NCBI RefSeq assembly: GCF_017104565.1
Contig: NZ_JAAGPD010000035.1
Span: 1 to 64,000, forward strand
Direction of reading: 5' to 3'
From: Paraburkholderia sp. Tr-20389
GTDB taxonomy: Bacteria > Pseudomonadota > Gammaproteobacteria > Burkholderiales > Burkholderiaceae
Length of the DNA: 64,000 nucleotides
Shown here: positions 27,246-35,524 of the stretch, piece by piece
How positions within the stretch are numbered: the first letter of the stretch is position 1
Layout of the letters: each line of letters begins with the position of its first letter
Translations under genes and position numbers: made by a program
Notes under the pieces: model-generated
Seen by the model: the letters and a program-made list of their open reading frames with translations, nothing else
Databases searched by the model: none
What the model was told of the DNA's origin: nothing

Positions 27246-28379
27246 ATGCTGATCAAGAATGCCCGCGTCGTTACGCGGGACGAGGTTTTCAACGGCGTCG
27301 TACAGATCGAGGACGGCGTGATTCGCGAGGTGGCGCGCGGCACGACGTCGGCGGCCAACGCGCAGGACTGGGAAGGCGACTATCTGCTGCCGGGCCTGAT
27401 CGAGTTGCATACGGACAACCTGGAGAAGCATCTGTTGCCGCGCCCGGGCGTCGAATGGAATACGGACGCCGCCTTCGTGATTCACGACGCACAGGTTGCC
27501 GCTGCCGGCATCACGACCGTATTCGATGCGCTCGCGATCGGCTCGCGCTCGAACGTCGGCTTGCGCGGCCGCGATACGCAAACGCGCTGCGCCGCTGCGC
27601 TGCGGCGCTTCTCCGAACGCAAGCTGCTGCGCGCCGAGCACTTCCTGCATCTGCGCTGCGAGATCGCGACCTCCGACGTGGTCGAACTGTTCGATATGCT
27701 CAAGGATCATCCGCTGCTGCGTCTCGCATCGGTGATGGATCACACGCCCGGCCAACGCCAGTGGCACGACCGCGAGCAATGGCGCCGCTTCCAGGAACGC
27801 CACGGCAAGATGACGGACGAGCACATGGCGGCCACGCTCGTCGCGCTCGAAGACGAACAACAGCGTTTCGCGGACACGCACCGCCGCGAGATCGTCGAGC
27901 GCTGCAAGGCGCTGGGTGTGCCCGTCGCGAGCCACGACGACACACTCGTCGAACACGTGCAGCAGGCCGCCGAAGAAGGCATCGTGCTCGCCGAATTCCC
28001 GACCACGCGCGTCGCCGCCGAGGCCGCGCACCGTCACGGCATCGCGACGATCATGGGCGCGCCGAACATCGTGCGCGGCGGCTCGCACTCGGGCAACGTG
28101 TCGGCGCTGGAACTCGCGCAGGCGAACCTGCTCGACATCCTGTCGTCCGACTATGTCCCGTCGAGCCTGCTGACGGCCGCCTTCGAACTCGTCGACAAGG
28201 CCGGCTGGACGCTGCCGCGCGCGATGGCGACCGTGTCGGCGGAACCGGCGCGCACGGCGGGTCTGCACGACCGCGGCGCGATCGAAGCAGGATTGCGCGC
28301 CGATCTGGTCCGTGTGACGATGCTCGATGCATTGCCCGTGCCGCGCGCAACGTATCGCGCGGGCGAGCGCATCGTTTGA
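27246..28379 (+). CDS. phnM: Alpha-D-ribose 1-methylphosphonate 5-triphosphate diphosphatase PhnM
   Basis: 377 residues. Amidohydrolase-fold enzyme with metal-site segment LIELHTDNLEKHLLPRPGVEW near residues 53-75 and a later MGAPNIVRGGSHSGN motif. It removes pyrophosphate to give the 5-phosphate substrate of PhnJ. Last gene of the operon; 24 bases after phnL. The cluster lacks phnC, D, E, O and P in this window. Confidence 0.93.
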   Translation: MLIKNARVVTRDEVFNGVVQIEDGVIREVARGTTSAANAQDWEGDYLLPGLIELHTDNLEKHLLPRPGVEWNTDAAFVIHDAQVAAAGITTVFDALAIGSRSNVGLRGRDTQTRCAAALRRFSERKLLRAEHFLHLRCEIATSDVVELFDMLKDHPLLRLASVMDHTPGQRQWHDREQWRRFQERHGKMTDEHMAATLVALEDEQQRFADTHRREIVERCKALGVPVASHDDTLVEHVQQAAEEGIVLAEFPTTRVAAEAAHRHGIATIMGAPNIVRGGSHSGNVSALELAQANLLDILSSDYVPSSLLTAAFELVDKAGWTLPRAMATVSAEPARTAGLHDRGAIEAGLRADLVRVTMLDALPVPRATYRAGERIV

Positions 28380-28739
28380 TGCGGCTCGACGCTCATCCAC
28401 CACATCTAAGTCTTTGAGTCGAAAGCGTTTGCCGCAATGCCGCATGAGAGCGGCGGCGAACGCATGCTCCAAACACAGGCTGCGTTCGCCATCGCCCCTG
28501 CTGTCGATAGGCTTTCAACGCGACTTGCTGAGCCATATCACAAAAGCACCCTTTAGAGGCAATACTCCTCTGCCATCCGGTGTTTCACTAGCACCGCAAA
28601 TATTTTGATTTGTTAAGCTTGGCGCGCGCTGCTGGCCAGCCAGCGGCGAATAGACCAAGCCCGGCACAACGGCCGGGCAACGTCGCGCAGCGGCACAACC
28701 GCATGCGGGACACCTTGAACCACTCCCGGGAGTACATCA
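28380..28739. other. Intergenic region after phnM with hairpins
   Basis: 360 bases, no gene. A perfect 10-bp stem GGCGAACGCA / TGCGTTCGCC (28455-28490, 16-base loop) may end the phn transcript although no T-run follows. Closer to the next gene, GCCCGG / CCGGGC (28659-28678) forms a small hairpin in its probable leader. Confidence 0.5.
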
Positions 28740-29522
28740 GTGAAAAAACTGCTTGCAGCTTTGACGGTTGCCCTGCTCGCTACCGTATCGATCGGCGCAC
28801 ACGCCAAAGACTGGACCACCATTCGTTTCGGCGTCGACGCCAGCTATCCGCCGTTTGAATCGAAGGGCTCCGACGGCAAGCTGACCGGCTTCGATATCGA
28901 CATCGGCAACGAAATCTGCGCGCGCCTGAAGGCGAAGTGCGTGTGGGTCGAGAACGACTTCGACGGCATGATCCCGGCCTTGAAGGCGAAGAAGTTCGAC
29001 GGCGTGCTGTCGTCGATGTCCATGACGCCGCAACGCGCTGAACAGATTGCTTTCTCGTCGAAGCTGTTCAACACGCCGACGCGCCTCGTCGCGAAGAAGG
29101 GCTCGAACATCCTGCCGACGGCTGAATCGCTGTCGGGCAAGTCGGTCGGCGTCGAGCAAGGCACGATCCAGGAAACGTACGCGAAGACCTACTGGGAGCC
29201 GAAGGGCGCGAAGGTCGTGCCGTACCAGAACCAGGACCAGGTCTATGCCGACCTGATCTCGGGCCGTCTGGACGCAGCGCTGCAAGACGCAGTGCAGGCT
29301 GACATCGGCTTCCTGAAGACGCCGCGCGGCGCGGGCTTCCAGTTCGTCGGCAAGGATCTCGAAGACAAGAAGATCCTCGGCGAAGGCGCAGGCATCGGCA
29401 TGCGCAAGGAAGACACCGACCTGAAGGCGAAGGTCGACAAGGCGATCGCCGACATCATCAAGGACGGCACGTACAAGAAGATCGAGAAGAAGTACTTCGA
29501 CTTCGACGTGTACGGCGGCTAA
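28740..29522 (+). CDS. Periplasmic amino-acid-binding protein (ArgT/HisJ type)
   Basis: 260 residues, GTG start preceded by GGGAG at 7 bases. Signal peptide of about 22 residues (MKKLLAALTVALLATVSIGAHA). The mature protein shows the SBP_bac_3 signature FGVDASYPPFESKGSDGKLTGFDIDIGNEIC and closely resembles lysine/arginine/ornithine- and histidine-binding proteins. No permease or ATPase gene is next to it, so it is an orphan binding protein or shares a transporter encoded elsewhere. Ends with its own terminator. Confidence 0.88.
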   Translation: MKKLLAALTVALLATVSIGAHAKDWTTIRFGVDASYPPFESKGSDGKLTGFDIDIGNEICARLKAKCVWVENDFDGMIPALKAKKFDGVLSSMSMTPQRAEQIAFSSKLFNTPTRLVAKKGSNILPTAESLSGKSVGVEQGTIQETYAKTYWEPKGAKVVPYQNQDQVYADLISGRLDAALQDAVQADIGFLKTPRGAGFQFVGKDLEDKKILGEGAGIGMRKEDTDLKAKVDKAIADIIKDGTYKKIEKKYFDFDVYGG

Positions 29523-29846
29523 TACCCGCAACGGCAACGCGCGGTTCGCCGCGCAAGTCGCCATGTAATCCGGCAGTACACGGACGGGCTCCCTGCGGAG
29601 CCCGTTTTGTTTTTCACGGCGGTGTTGCGCGTACACAGGAGCGCGTGCGGCGGCGCAGCGTCGCCCGCGCGGCCCAAATGGGCTAAGATCGAACGATTCA
29701 CGGCGCGAGCATCGGCGTATTGTTCACGACCTGTACACGAGTTACGCAGATTCGTTGCGCGCGCCACCGTTTTCAGCAGTCAATCCAAAGTCATATCCTT
29801 GCCACTACAGGGCGCTTCGCGCGTCGTCCGCAGCGCCACATCGACC
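29523..29846. other. Spacer between binding protein and deacylase genes
   Basis: 324 bases. Holds the terminator at 29584-29614. The remainder (29615-29846) shows no gene; an open frame reading into the deacylase gene from 29607 starts on the terminator and is rejected. Confidence 0.5.
29584..29614 (+). terminator. Rho-independent terminator after the binding-protein gene
   Basis: Stem ACGGGCTCC / GGAGCCCGT with a 4-base loop followed by TTTGTTTTT. Confidence 0.9.
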
Positions 29847-30962
29847 ATGCAAACCCTCAATCATCCGCTGATTTCCCCGACCCTCGGCACCGCTCGCAGC
29901 CTGACGAGCTTCCACTACGGTCCGAGCGGCGGACAGAAGGTCTATATCCAGTCATCGCTTCACGCCGACGAACTGCCCGGCATGCTGGTGTCGTGGGCGC
30001 TGCGCCGCAAGCTGGAAGCGCTCGAGGCCGCCGGCAAGCTGCGCGGCGAAGTCGTGATCGTGCCCGTTGCGAATCCCATCGGCCTGAACCAGCATGTGCT
30101 CGGCCTGCTCGCCGGCCGCTTCGAAACCGGCACCGCACAGAACTTCAACCGCAACTTCTATAACCTGTTCGAGCTGATCGAGCCCGTGATCGAAGGGCGC
30201 CTCACGGCGGATGCCGACCAGAACCGCACGATCATCCGTCAGGCGATGCGCGAAGCGCTCGATGCGCAAAAGCCGCGCACCGAAATCGAATCGCAGCGTC
30301 TCGCGCTGCAACGGCTGTCGTACGACGCGGACGTCGTGCTCGACCTGCATTGCGACTGGGAAGCGGCGCTGCACATCTACACGAACCCGGACCTGTGGCC
30401 CGACGTCGAGCCGCTCGCGCGCTATCTGGACTCGAAGGCCTCGCTGCTCGCGGTCGACTCCGTCGGCAACCCGTTCGACGAGATCCACAGCTTCTGCTGG
30501 TCGGAACTGCGCACGCGCGTCGGCGACCGCTTCCCGATTCCGAACGGCTCGATCTCCGTGACGGTCGAATTGCGCAGCCAGCGCGACGTGACGTATGAGT
30601 TCGCCGAGCACGACGCGCAGGGCATCGTCGAATACCTGACGCATCGCGGTGTGATCGCGGGCGAAGCCGCGCCGATGCCGCCGCTCGAATTCGCCGCGAC
30701 GCCGCTCGCGGGCACCGAGCCGATCGTGACGCCCGTGAGCGGCGTCGTCGTGTATCGCCAGGAAGTCGGCAAATGGATCGATGCGGGCGAGCCGATCGCC
30801 GATATCATCGATCCGCTGACCGATCGCGTCATCACGCTGAAATCGACCGTCGCGGGCGTGATGTATGCGCGCCACCTGTCGCGCTTCGCGCAGGCGGGGA
30901 TGGAGATCGTGCGCATTGCGGGCGCGAAGGCGTTCCGCACAGGTCAGCTGCTATCGGCCTGA
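29847..30962 (+). CDS. Succinylglutamate desuccinylase/aspartoacylase-family deacylase
   Basis: 371 residues from the ATG at 29847. M14-type zinc hydrolase fold: first metal motif SSLHADELPG near 34-43, RNFYNL, and a later metal histidine in VLDLHCDWE. The C-terminal third (IVTPVSGVVVYRQEVGKWIDAGEPIADIIDPL) is a biotinyl/lipoyl-like hammerhead domain, typical of this subgroup. Likely hydrolyses an N-acyl amino acid or similar amide; the substrate is unknown. Neighbouring the basic-amino-acid binding protein suggests an arginine- or ornithine-derived substrate (inference). Confidence 0.85.
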   Translation: MQTLNHPLISPTLGTARSLTSFHYGPSGGQKVYIQSSLHADELPGMLVSWALRRKLEALEAAGKLRGEVVIVPVANPIGLNQHVLGLLAGRFETGTAQNFNRNFYNLFELIEPVIEGRLTADADQNRTIIRQAMREALDAQKPRTEIESQRLALQRLSYDADVVLDLHCDWEAALHIYTNPDLWPDVEPLARYLDSKASLLAVDSVGNPFDEIHSFCWSELRTRVGDRFPIPNGSISVTVELRSQRDVTYEFAEHDAQGIVEYLTHRGVIAGEAAPMPPLEFAATPLAGTEPIVTPVSGVVVYRQEVGKWIDAGEPIADIIDPLTDRVITLKSTVAGVMYARHLSRFAQAGMEIVRIAGAKAFRTGQLLSA

Positions 30963-31000
30963 TATCGCTTGCTGCTAACAACGCAGCCGCACGTCGAATG

Positions 31001-31030
31001 AAATCGCCCGCTATGTGCGGGCGATTTTTT
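31001..31030 (+). terminator. Rho-independent terminator after the deacylase gene
   Basis: Perfect 10-bp stem AAATCGCCCG / CGGGCGATTT with a 7-base loop, the stem running into TTTTTTT. Confidence 0.92.
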
Positions 31031-31285
31031 TGGGCCGCGCTCGAACGAACACAGCACTGCCTGTTTCGTGCACGGAACTAAACAAGTCCGTTTATGACGC
31101 ATATGCACAGATTTGCGCACAACCCGTTAGCGCGCAAAGCAAACGCTGTCGTATTTGTACTACATATTCACTAAAAATATTTCCTGTCATATTCCTTACC
31201 TTTCTCCTCGTTACATTTGCGCCCGTCGCGCGACCAGCCGCAAGAGTTTGGCTCGCGATCGCCATCTTTCAATCCGGAGAAAGCT

Positions 31286-32458
31286 TTGAACAAGAAAGTA
31301 CTTACCACCGCTCTACTCGCTTCTGCAGCAGCAGCAGGCACCGCACACGCACAAAGCAGCGTCACGCTGTACGGCGTCATCGACGCTGGTATCAGCTATG
31401 CAAACCATTCGAAGAACGCAGCAGGCGGCACCGACAAGATCTTCAAGTATGACGACGGCGTTGCTCAAGGCAGCCGTTGGGACCTGCGCGGCACGGAAGA
31501 TCTGGGCGGCGGCCTGAAAGCACTGTTCGTGCTCGAAAGCGGCTTCAACAGCGGCACGGGCGCATCGGGCCAGGGCGGCGCGCTGTTCGGCCGTCAGGCA
31601 TACGTGGGTGTGTCGAAGGATGGCATCGGTGCGGTGACACTCGGTCGTCAATACTCGTTCTCGACCGACTACCTCGGCGGCAACTATTCGACGGGTGGCC
31701 TGACGGTCGCCGGCAACTACGCTTACCACATCAACGACGTCGACCAGCTGACGTCGAGCCGCATCAACAATGCGGTCAAGTTCAGCAGCGCGAACTTCGC
31801 GGGCTTCACGTTCGGCGCGATGTACGGTTTCTCGAACCAGGCTGGCGCATTCGGCGGCGCCCCGGCAACGGGCACGACGGCCAACCCTGTCGCCGGCTCG
31901 TCGCGCGCTTACAGCTTCGGCCTGAACTATGCGAACGGCCCGATCGGCGTCGGTGCGGCGTACACGGACATCCGCTTCCCGAGCCAGGCGACGCCCGCCT
32001 TCTCGACGACGATCGCGAACGTCTCGACGGGCAGCGTGCGCGACCTGCGCACGTTCGGCCTCGGCGGCCGCTACATCATCGGACCGGCAACGCTCTACGC
32101 GCTGTGGACGAACACGCACTTCGAGCCGATCACGGGCGCATCGACGACGTTCAACAACTTCGAAGGCGGCGCCAAGTACGCGTTCACGCCGGCTCTGACG
32201 GGTGGCCTCGGCTACACGTACTCGCGTCTGACGGGCGCGACGACGGGCCACTTCAACCAGGTGGACGCAAGCGTCGACTACGCGCTGTCGAAGCGCACCG
32301 ATGTGTACGCGCTGGGCATCTTCCAGGAAGCGTCGGGCAAGACGGGTACGCAACCGATCCAGGCTCAGATCGGCTCGGCGACGTCGTACTTCAGCACGTC
32401 GGGTTCGGGTTCGCAGAACCAGCTGGCGTTCCGCGTCGGCATGCGCCACAAGTTCTAA
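31286..32458 (+). CDS. General porin (Burkholderia OpcP/OmpC type), TTG start
   Basis: 390 residues. The start is a TTG at 31286, giving the classic porin signal peptide MNKKVLTTALLASAAAAGTAHA followed by QSSVTLYGVIDAGISYAN; GGAGA lies five bases upstream and no ATG or GTG fits. The body shows the alternating pattern of a 16-strand barrel and the DLRGTEDLGGGLKALFVLESGF porin motif, and it ends in an aromatic residue (HKF) as outer membrane proteins do. Codon use is strongly biased (ctg, aac, ggc), as in highly expressed genes. Monocistronic with its own terminator. Confidence 0.93.
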   Translation: MNKKVLTTALLASAAAAGTAHAQSSVTLYGVIDAGISYANHSKNAAGGTDKIFKYDDGVAQGSRWDLRGTEDLGGGLKALFVLESGFNSGTGASGQGGALFGRQAYVGVSKDGIGAVTLGRQYSFSTDYLGGNYSTGGLTVAGNYAYHINDVDQLTSSRINNAVKFSSANFAGFTFGAMYGFSNQAGAFGGAPATGTTANPVAGSSRAYSFGLNYANGPIGVGAAYTDIRFPSQATPAFSTTIANVSTGSVRDLRTFGLGGRYIIGPATLYALWTNTHFEPITGASTTFNNFEGGAKYAFTPALTGGLGYTYSRLTGATTGHFNQVDASVDYALSKRTDVYALGIFQEASGKTGTQPIQAQIGSATSYFSTSGSGSQNQLAFRVGMRHKF

Positions 32459-32514
32459 GCTGCGTCGCACCGCGAAGCGCTTCAGCGCGCTTCGCCTGCA
32501 CGCAGATGCACTGG

Positions 32515-32547
32515 AAAACGCCCCGCTTTTTGCGGGGCGTTTTTTTG
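32515..32547 (+). terminator. Rho-independent terminator of the porin gene
   Basis: 12-bp stem AAAACGCCCCGC / GCGGGGCGTTTT, loop of five T, then a T-run. Confidence 0.93.
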
Positions 32548-32568
32548 TTGGGCCGAGACTCCGCCCGA

Positions 32569-32796
32569 TCAATCCGGCGTGACGAAGATCCGCACTTCGC
32601 CGTGCGCGGTCGGCATCGTGAAGTCGTATGTGCGGCCCGCGCGCACGTCGAACAACAGGCGATCGAGTCGTTCGATCCGCGCCGCCTTGTCGCCGCTGCT
32701 GAGGCGCGCGACCTCATCCGATTGCTGCAGCACCGCCTGGCGCGCACTCATGATGCGCGCGACGGCGCACGATTGCGATGTGAAAACCTCTTCCAT
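32569..32796 (-). CDS. Small conserved-looking hypothetical protein
   Basis: About 75 residues from the ATG at 32796 (MEEVFTSQSCAVARIMSARQAVLQQSDEVARLSSGDKAARIERLDRLLFDVRAG...). An amphipathic helical N-terminal half followed by a short beta-rich end (YDFTMPTAHGEVRIFVTPD). No family recognised. Convergent with the porin, ending beyond its terminator. Two hairpins lie upstream of the start at 32874-32942 and could form a regulated leader. Confidence 0.6.
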   Translation of the reverse strand: MEEVFTSQSCAVARIMSARQAVLQQSDEVARLSSGDKAARIERLDRLLFDVRAGRTYDFTMPTAHGEVRIFVTPD

Positions 32797-32867
32797 GTCG
32801 GGTACATCCTTCCGGCGACGGCCACATGGAAAGCCAGGTTCGCATGCCGCGCCAGCTACGTTCGTCA

Positions 32868-32942
32868 AGAAAACGCGCCCTCCTTGCCGGGCGCGCGACG
32901 ATTCTAGAAGCAAGCGCGAATTCTTGCCGTGAGTCCGGCAAG
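32868..32942 (-). other. Pair of hairpins on the minus strand, possible attenuator or small RNA 3' end
   Basis: On the minus strand: hairpin CTTGCCG-gactca-CGGCAAG (32923-32942), then CGCGCCC-type stem GGGCGCG / CGCGCCC complement (32874-32895) followed directly by TTTTCTT. The second has the form of an intrinsic terminator about 75 bases upstream of the 75-residue gene. Confidence 0.45.
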
Positions 32943-33068
32943 CCGCGGCAGAACGATCAATCGACGATTATGGTAAAGATAAAAAACATTAACTATCGTC
33001 AATGACTCGACCGGCCTACTCTTGAAGCATCCCACCGCACTGCCCGGGACGCGCCACAGGAGTTGATC

Positions 33069-33320
33069 ATGAATGCCATCGACAGGTCGCTGCACTATCA
33101 GGTCGAGAAATGGCTCGCGCCCGGTCCGCAAGGGCAGATCCGGGTGGTGGGATTCGGGCATCACGGCAAGGACAGAACGCGCTACGCGCATGTCGAAGCG
33201 TGGACCACGCGCGGTGCGCGGGCCATCTTCTTCTTTCGTCATCTCGACGGCGGCTGGTGCGTGTTTCCGCCTCGGATGGGCGGGCCGTCGATGGCTGCGC
33301 ACGTGGGGCTGTGCGGTTAG
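33069..33320 (+). CDS. Small hypothetical protein
   Basis: 83 residues from the ATG at 33069, with AGGAG six bases upstream; a TTG two codons earlier is less likely. Sequence MNAIDRSLHYQVEKWLAPGPQGQIRVVGFGHHGKDRTRYAHVEAW... has no signal peptide or membrane segment and looks like a small beta-rich fold. I do not recognise it. It is convergent with the PLP dehydratase gene (55-base gap). Confidence 0.7.
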   Translation: MNAIDRSLHYQVEKWLAPGPQGQIRVVGFGHHGKDRTRYAHVEAWTTRGARAIFFFRHLDGGWCVFPPRMGGPSMAAHVGLCG

Positions 33321-33375
33321 GCGGGTTCGAAGCGGTCGGCGGCGCAGAGAAGTCGCGCCGCCCTTCACTCATTCC

Positions 33376-34347
33376 TCAGTTCGACGTAACCAGCTCGGCG
33401 AACTTTTGCACATCGACGTTGCCGCCGCTGATCAGCACGCCGATACGCTTGCCCTTCAACCGGTCCTTCATCTGGCGCGCGGCGGCAAAGCCCAGGCAGC
33501 CCGTCGGTTCCACCACGATTTTCATGCGCGCAGCAAAGAAGCGCATGCAGTCGACCAGTTCCGCGTCGCTCGCCGTGAGCAGATCGGCGACATCGCGCTG
33601 GATGATCGGAAACGTGTGCTCGCCGAGATGCTGCGTTTGCGCGCCATCGGCGATGGTCTTCGGCGTGTCGATGTGGATGATCTTGCCGGCACGGAGCGAT
33701 TGCTGTCCGTCGTTGCCCGCCTCGGGCTCGACACCGTACAGCGCGCAGTCGGGCGACAGCGCGCGCGTCGACAGCGCCGAGCCGGACAGCAGTCCGCCGC
33801 CGCCGAGCGGCACGAAAAACGCATCCAGCGGCCCGACTTCCTCGAACAGTTCTTTCGCCGCCGTGCCCTGCCCGGCCATCACATCAGGGTGGTCGTAAGG
33901 CGGAATCAGCGTCAGGCCATGCTTCTGCGCGAGATCGCGGCCGATCTGCTCGCGGTCTTCCGTGTACCGGTCATAGAGGACGACGTTGCCGCCGTAACCC
34001 TTCGTTGCCTCTACCTTGATTTGCGGCGCGTCGTGCGGCATCACGATCGTCGCGGGCATGCCGAGCAGACGCGCGGACAGCGCGACGGCCTGCGCATGAT
34101 TGCCCGACGAAAACGCGACCACGCCGTGACGTCGCTGCTGCTCGTCGAACTTCGATAGCGCGTTGAATGCGCCGCGAAACTTGAACGCGCCCATGCGCTG
34201 CAAGTTTTCGCACTTGAAGAACACTTCCGCGCCGAACGCTTCGTTGACGGTTCGCGAAGTCAAAACGGGCGTACGGTGCGCAACGCCTTCGAGACGCTGC
34301 GAGGCGGCGACGACGTCGTCATAAGTAGGCAGAGGGAGCTTGGTCAT
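33376..34347 (-). CDS. Threonine/serine dehydratase-like PLP enzyme (threo-3-hydroxyaspartate ammonia-lyase / serine racemase type)
   Basis: 323 residues from the ATG at 34347 (MTKLPLPTYDDVVAASQRLEGVAHRTPVLTS). Fold-type II PLP enzyme with Schiff-base Lys56 in GAFKFRGAFNALS, the asparagine loop SSGNHAQAVAL and the glycine-rich PLP phosphate loop PLGGGGLLSG. It lacks the C-terminal ACT regulatory domain of biosynthetic IlvA. This single-domain form includes catabolic threonine dehydratases, serine racemases and L-threo-3-hydroxyaspartate dehydratases (such as BhcB). Context with a DSD1-family enzyme and an ornithine cyclodeaminase homologue favours hydroxyaspartate use (inference). Confidence 0.85.
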   Translation of the reverse strand: MTKLPLPTYDDVVAASQRLEGVAHRTPVLTSRTVNEAFGAEVFFKCENLQRMGAFKFRGAFNALSKFDEQQRRHGVVAFSSGNHAQAVALSARLLGMPATIVMPHDAPQIKVEATKGYGGNVVLYDRYTEDREQIGRDLAQKHGLTLIPPYDHPDVMAGQGTAAKELFEEVGPLDAFFVPLGGGGLLSGSALSTRALSPDCALYGVEPEAGNDGQQSLRAGKIIHIDTPKTIADGAQTQHLGEHTFPIIQRDVADLLTASDAELVDCMRFFAARMKIVVEPTGCLGFAAARQMKDRLKGKRIGVLISGGNVDVQKFAELVTSN

Positions 34348-34454
34348 GGGAAATATCGAGAGTTGAGCAGCGCGGGCGTGGCCGCCGGCGCCAGCAGGAG
34401 GGTATGCAATGCGTGAGGTGAAGCGGCGCATAGCAGTCCCGTCGGATTCTTCGC

Positions 34455-34483
34455 ATTCTGATTAGACACATTGTCTATGTCAA
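34455..34483 (-). promoter_or_regulatory. Promoter of the PLP dehydratase gene with embedded operator
   Basis: On the minus strand -35 TTGACA (34478-34483), 17-bp spacer, -10 CAGAAT (34455-34460). Inside the spacer lies the inverted repeat TAGAC-acatt-GTCTA (34463-34477), a position where a bound repressor would block RNA polymerase. A related 15-mer is found at 38271-38285. Confidence 0.65.
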
Positions 34484-34496
34484 TACATTTTGTAAA

Positions 34497-35420
34497 TCAC
34501 ACTTTGCGCCACGGCGGCGGATCCATCGCGGCGCGGGCCGCATCGAGAAAGAGCCGCACCCTGGCTGGCATGCCTTTCCGCGTCGGCAGAAGCGCGACGA
34601 TGGGCGCGGGTGTCATCCGCCATTGCGGCAACAGTCGTTCGAGCTTTCCGCTCGCGATCAACGCAGCCGCGTCCCACTCGGAGCGCACCATGATGCCGAG
34701 TCCGCGCATCGCCCAATCGCCGATCACGCCGCCATCGTTCGACGACAGCGCGCCCGTTACGCGAACCGTGACCGGCCTGGCCTGCTTCGCCTTGCCCTTC
34801 GGCTCCGGCTCGAAACGCCAACGCGACACGTCCTCGTCGTTCTCGCGCAGACACAGGCAAGGCAGATGCGCGAGCCCGGATGGATGCGTGAGCGTATCGA
34901 GTCGGGCCGCGAGCCGCGGGCTGGCGCACAGGACGCGCTCGTTCGGCGCGAGCACATGCGCGACCCACGACGAATCCTTCATCTCGCCGATATGGATGAC
35001 GATATCGGCACCTGCGCTGTCCGCGAGCGGGTTGTCGGAAAGCGTCAGGCTCGCTTTTACGTTCGGATGGGTCAGGTGAAAGTCCCTGAGAACCGGCGCG
35101 ACGTGAACGCGTCCGAAGCCGAGCGGCGCCACGATGCGCAAGCTTCCCGACACGGCCTGATGTTCGGCGGCGATCCGTTCGGGCAGCGTGTCGAGGCGTT
35201 CGAGCAGATCGATGGCCTCCTGCATCAGCCGCGTGCCTTCTTCCGTCAGCGAAATGCCGCGCGCCTCGCGCACCGCGAGATGCACGCCGAGACGCTCCTC
35301 GAGTTTCTGCAACCGCACGGTCAAGGCGGGCGGCGTGACGTCGAGCAGCCGCGCAGCACCCGCGAGCGAATGTGCGGTTCCCAGCGCCCTGAACATACGC
35401 ATGTCATCGAGATCGATCAT
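34497..35420 (-). CDS. LysR-family transcriptional regulator
   Basis: 307 residues. An N-terminal LysR helix-turn-helix (MIDLDDMRMFRALGTAHSLAGAARLLDVTPPALTVRLQKLEERLGVHLAVR, residues 1-60) and a periplasmic-binding-protein-like effector domain. Divergent from the DSD1-family gene with a 104-base spacer that holds an inverted repeat, and upstream of the PLP dehydratase gene on the same strand. The probable effector is an amino acid handled by these enzymes. Confidence 0.88.
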   Translation of the reverse strand: MIDLDDMRMFRALGTAHSLAGAARLLDVTPPALTVRLQKLEERLGVHLAVREARGISLTEEGTRLMQEAIDLLERLDTLPERIAAEHQAVSGSLRIVAPLGFGRVHVAPVLRDFHLTHPNVKASLTLSDNPLADSAGADIVIHIGEMKDSSWVAHVLAPNERVLCASPRLAARLDTLTHPSGLAHLPCLCLRENDEDVSRWRFEPEPKGKAKQARPVTVRVTGALSSNDGGVIGDWAMRGLGIMVRSEWDAAALIASGKLERLLPQWRMTPAPIVALLPTRKGMPARVRLFLDAARAAMDPPPWRKV

Positions 35421-35460
35421 TAAATTTGTCTAAATGAGATGTTGAGCGAGCATTAACCAA

Positions 35461-35484
35461 ACTATAGCGTACGGATCCTATAGT
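35461..35484. promoter_or_regulatory. Inverted repeat in the LysR / DSD1-family gene spacer
   Basis: ACTATA-N12-TATAGT, a perfect interrupted inverted repeat 41 bases before the DSD1-family start and 41 after the LysR start codon. Size and position suit a LysR binding site, which often has T-N11-A type symmetry. Confidence 0.55.
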
Positions 35485-35524
35485 CGATGACATCGCGCGT
35501 ACGCCTCATTTCAAGGAAACCCCC

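Noticed and set aside
28631-28650. Possible sigma-54 promoter before the binding-protein gene
   Set aside because: TGGCGC is followed by a GC-rich -12-like element at the wrong spacing (one base off), so the GG/GC invariant distance is not met.
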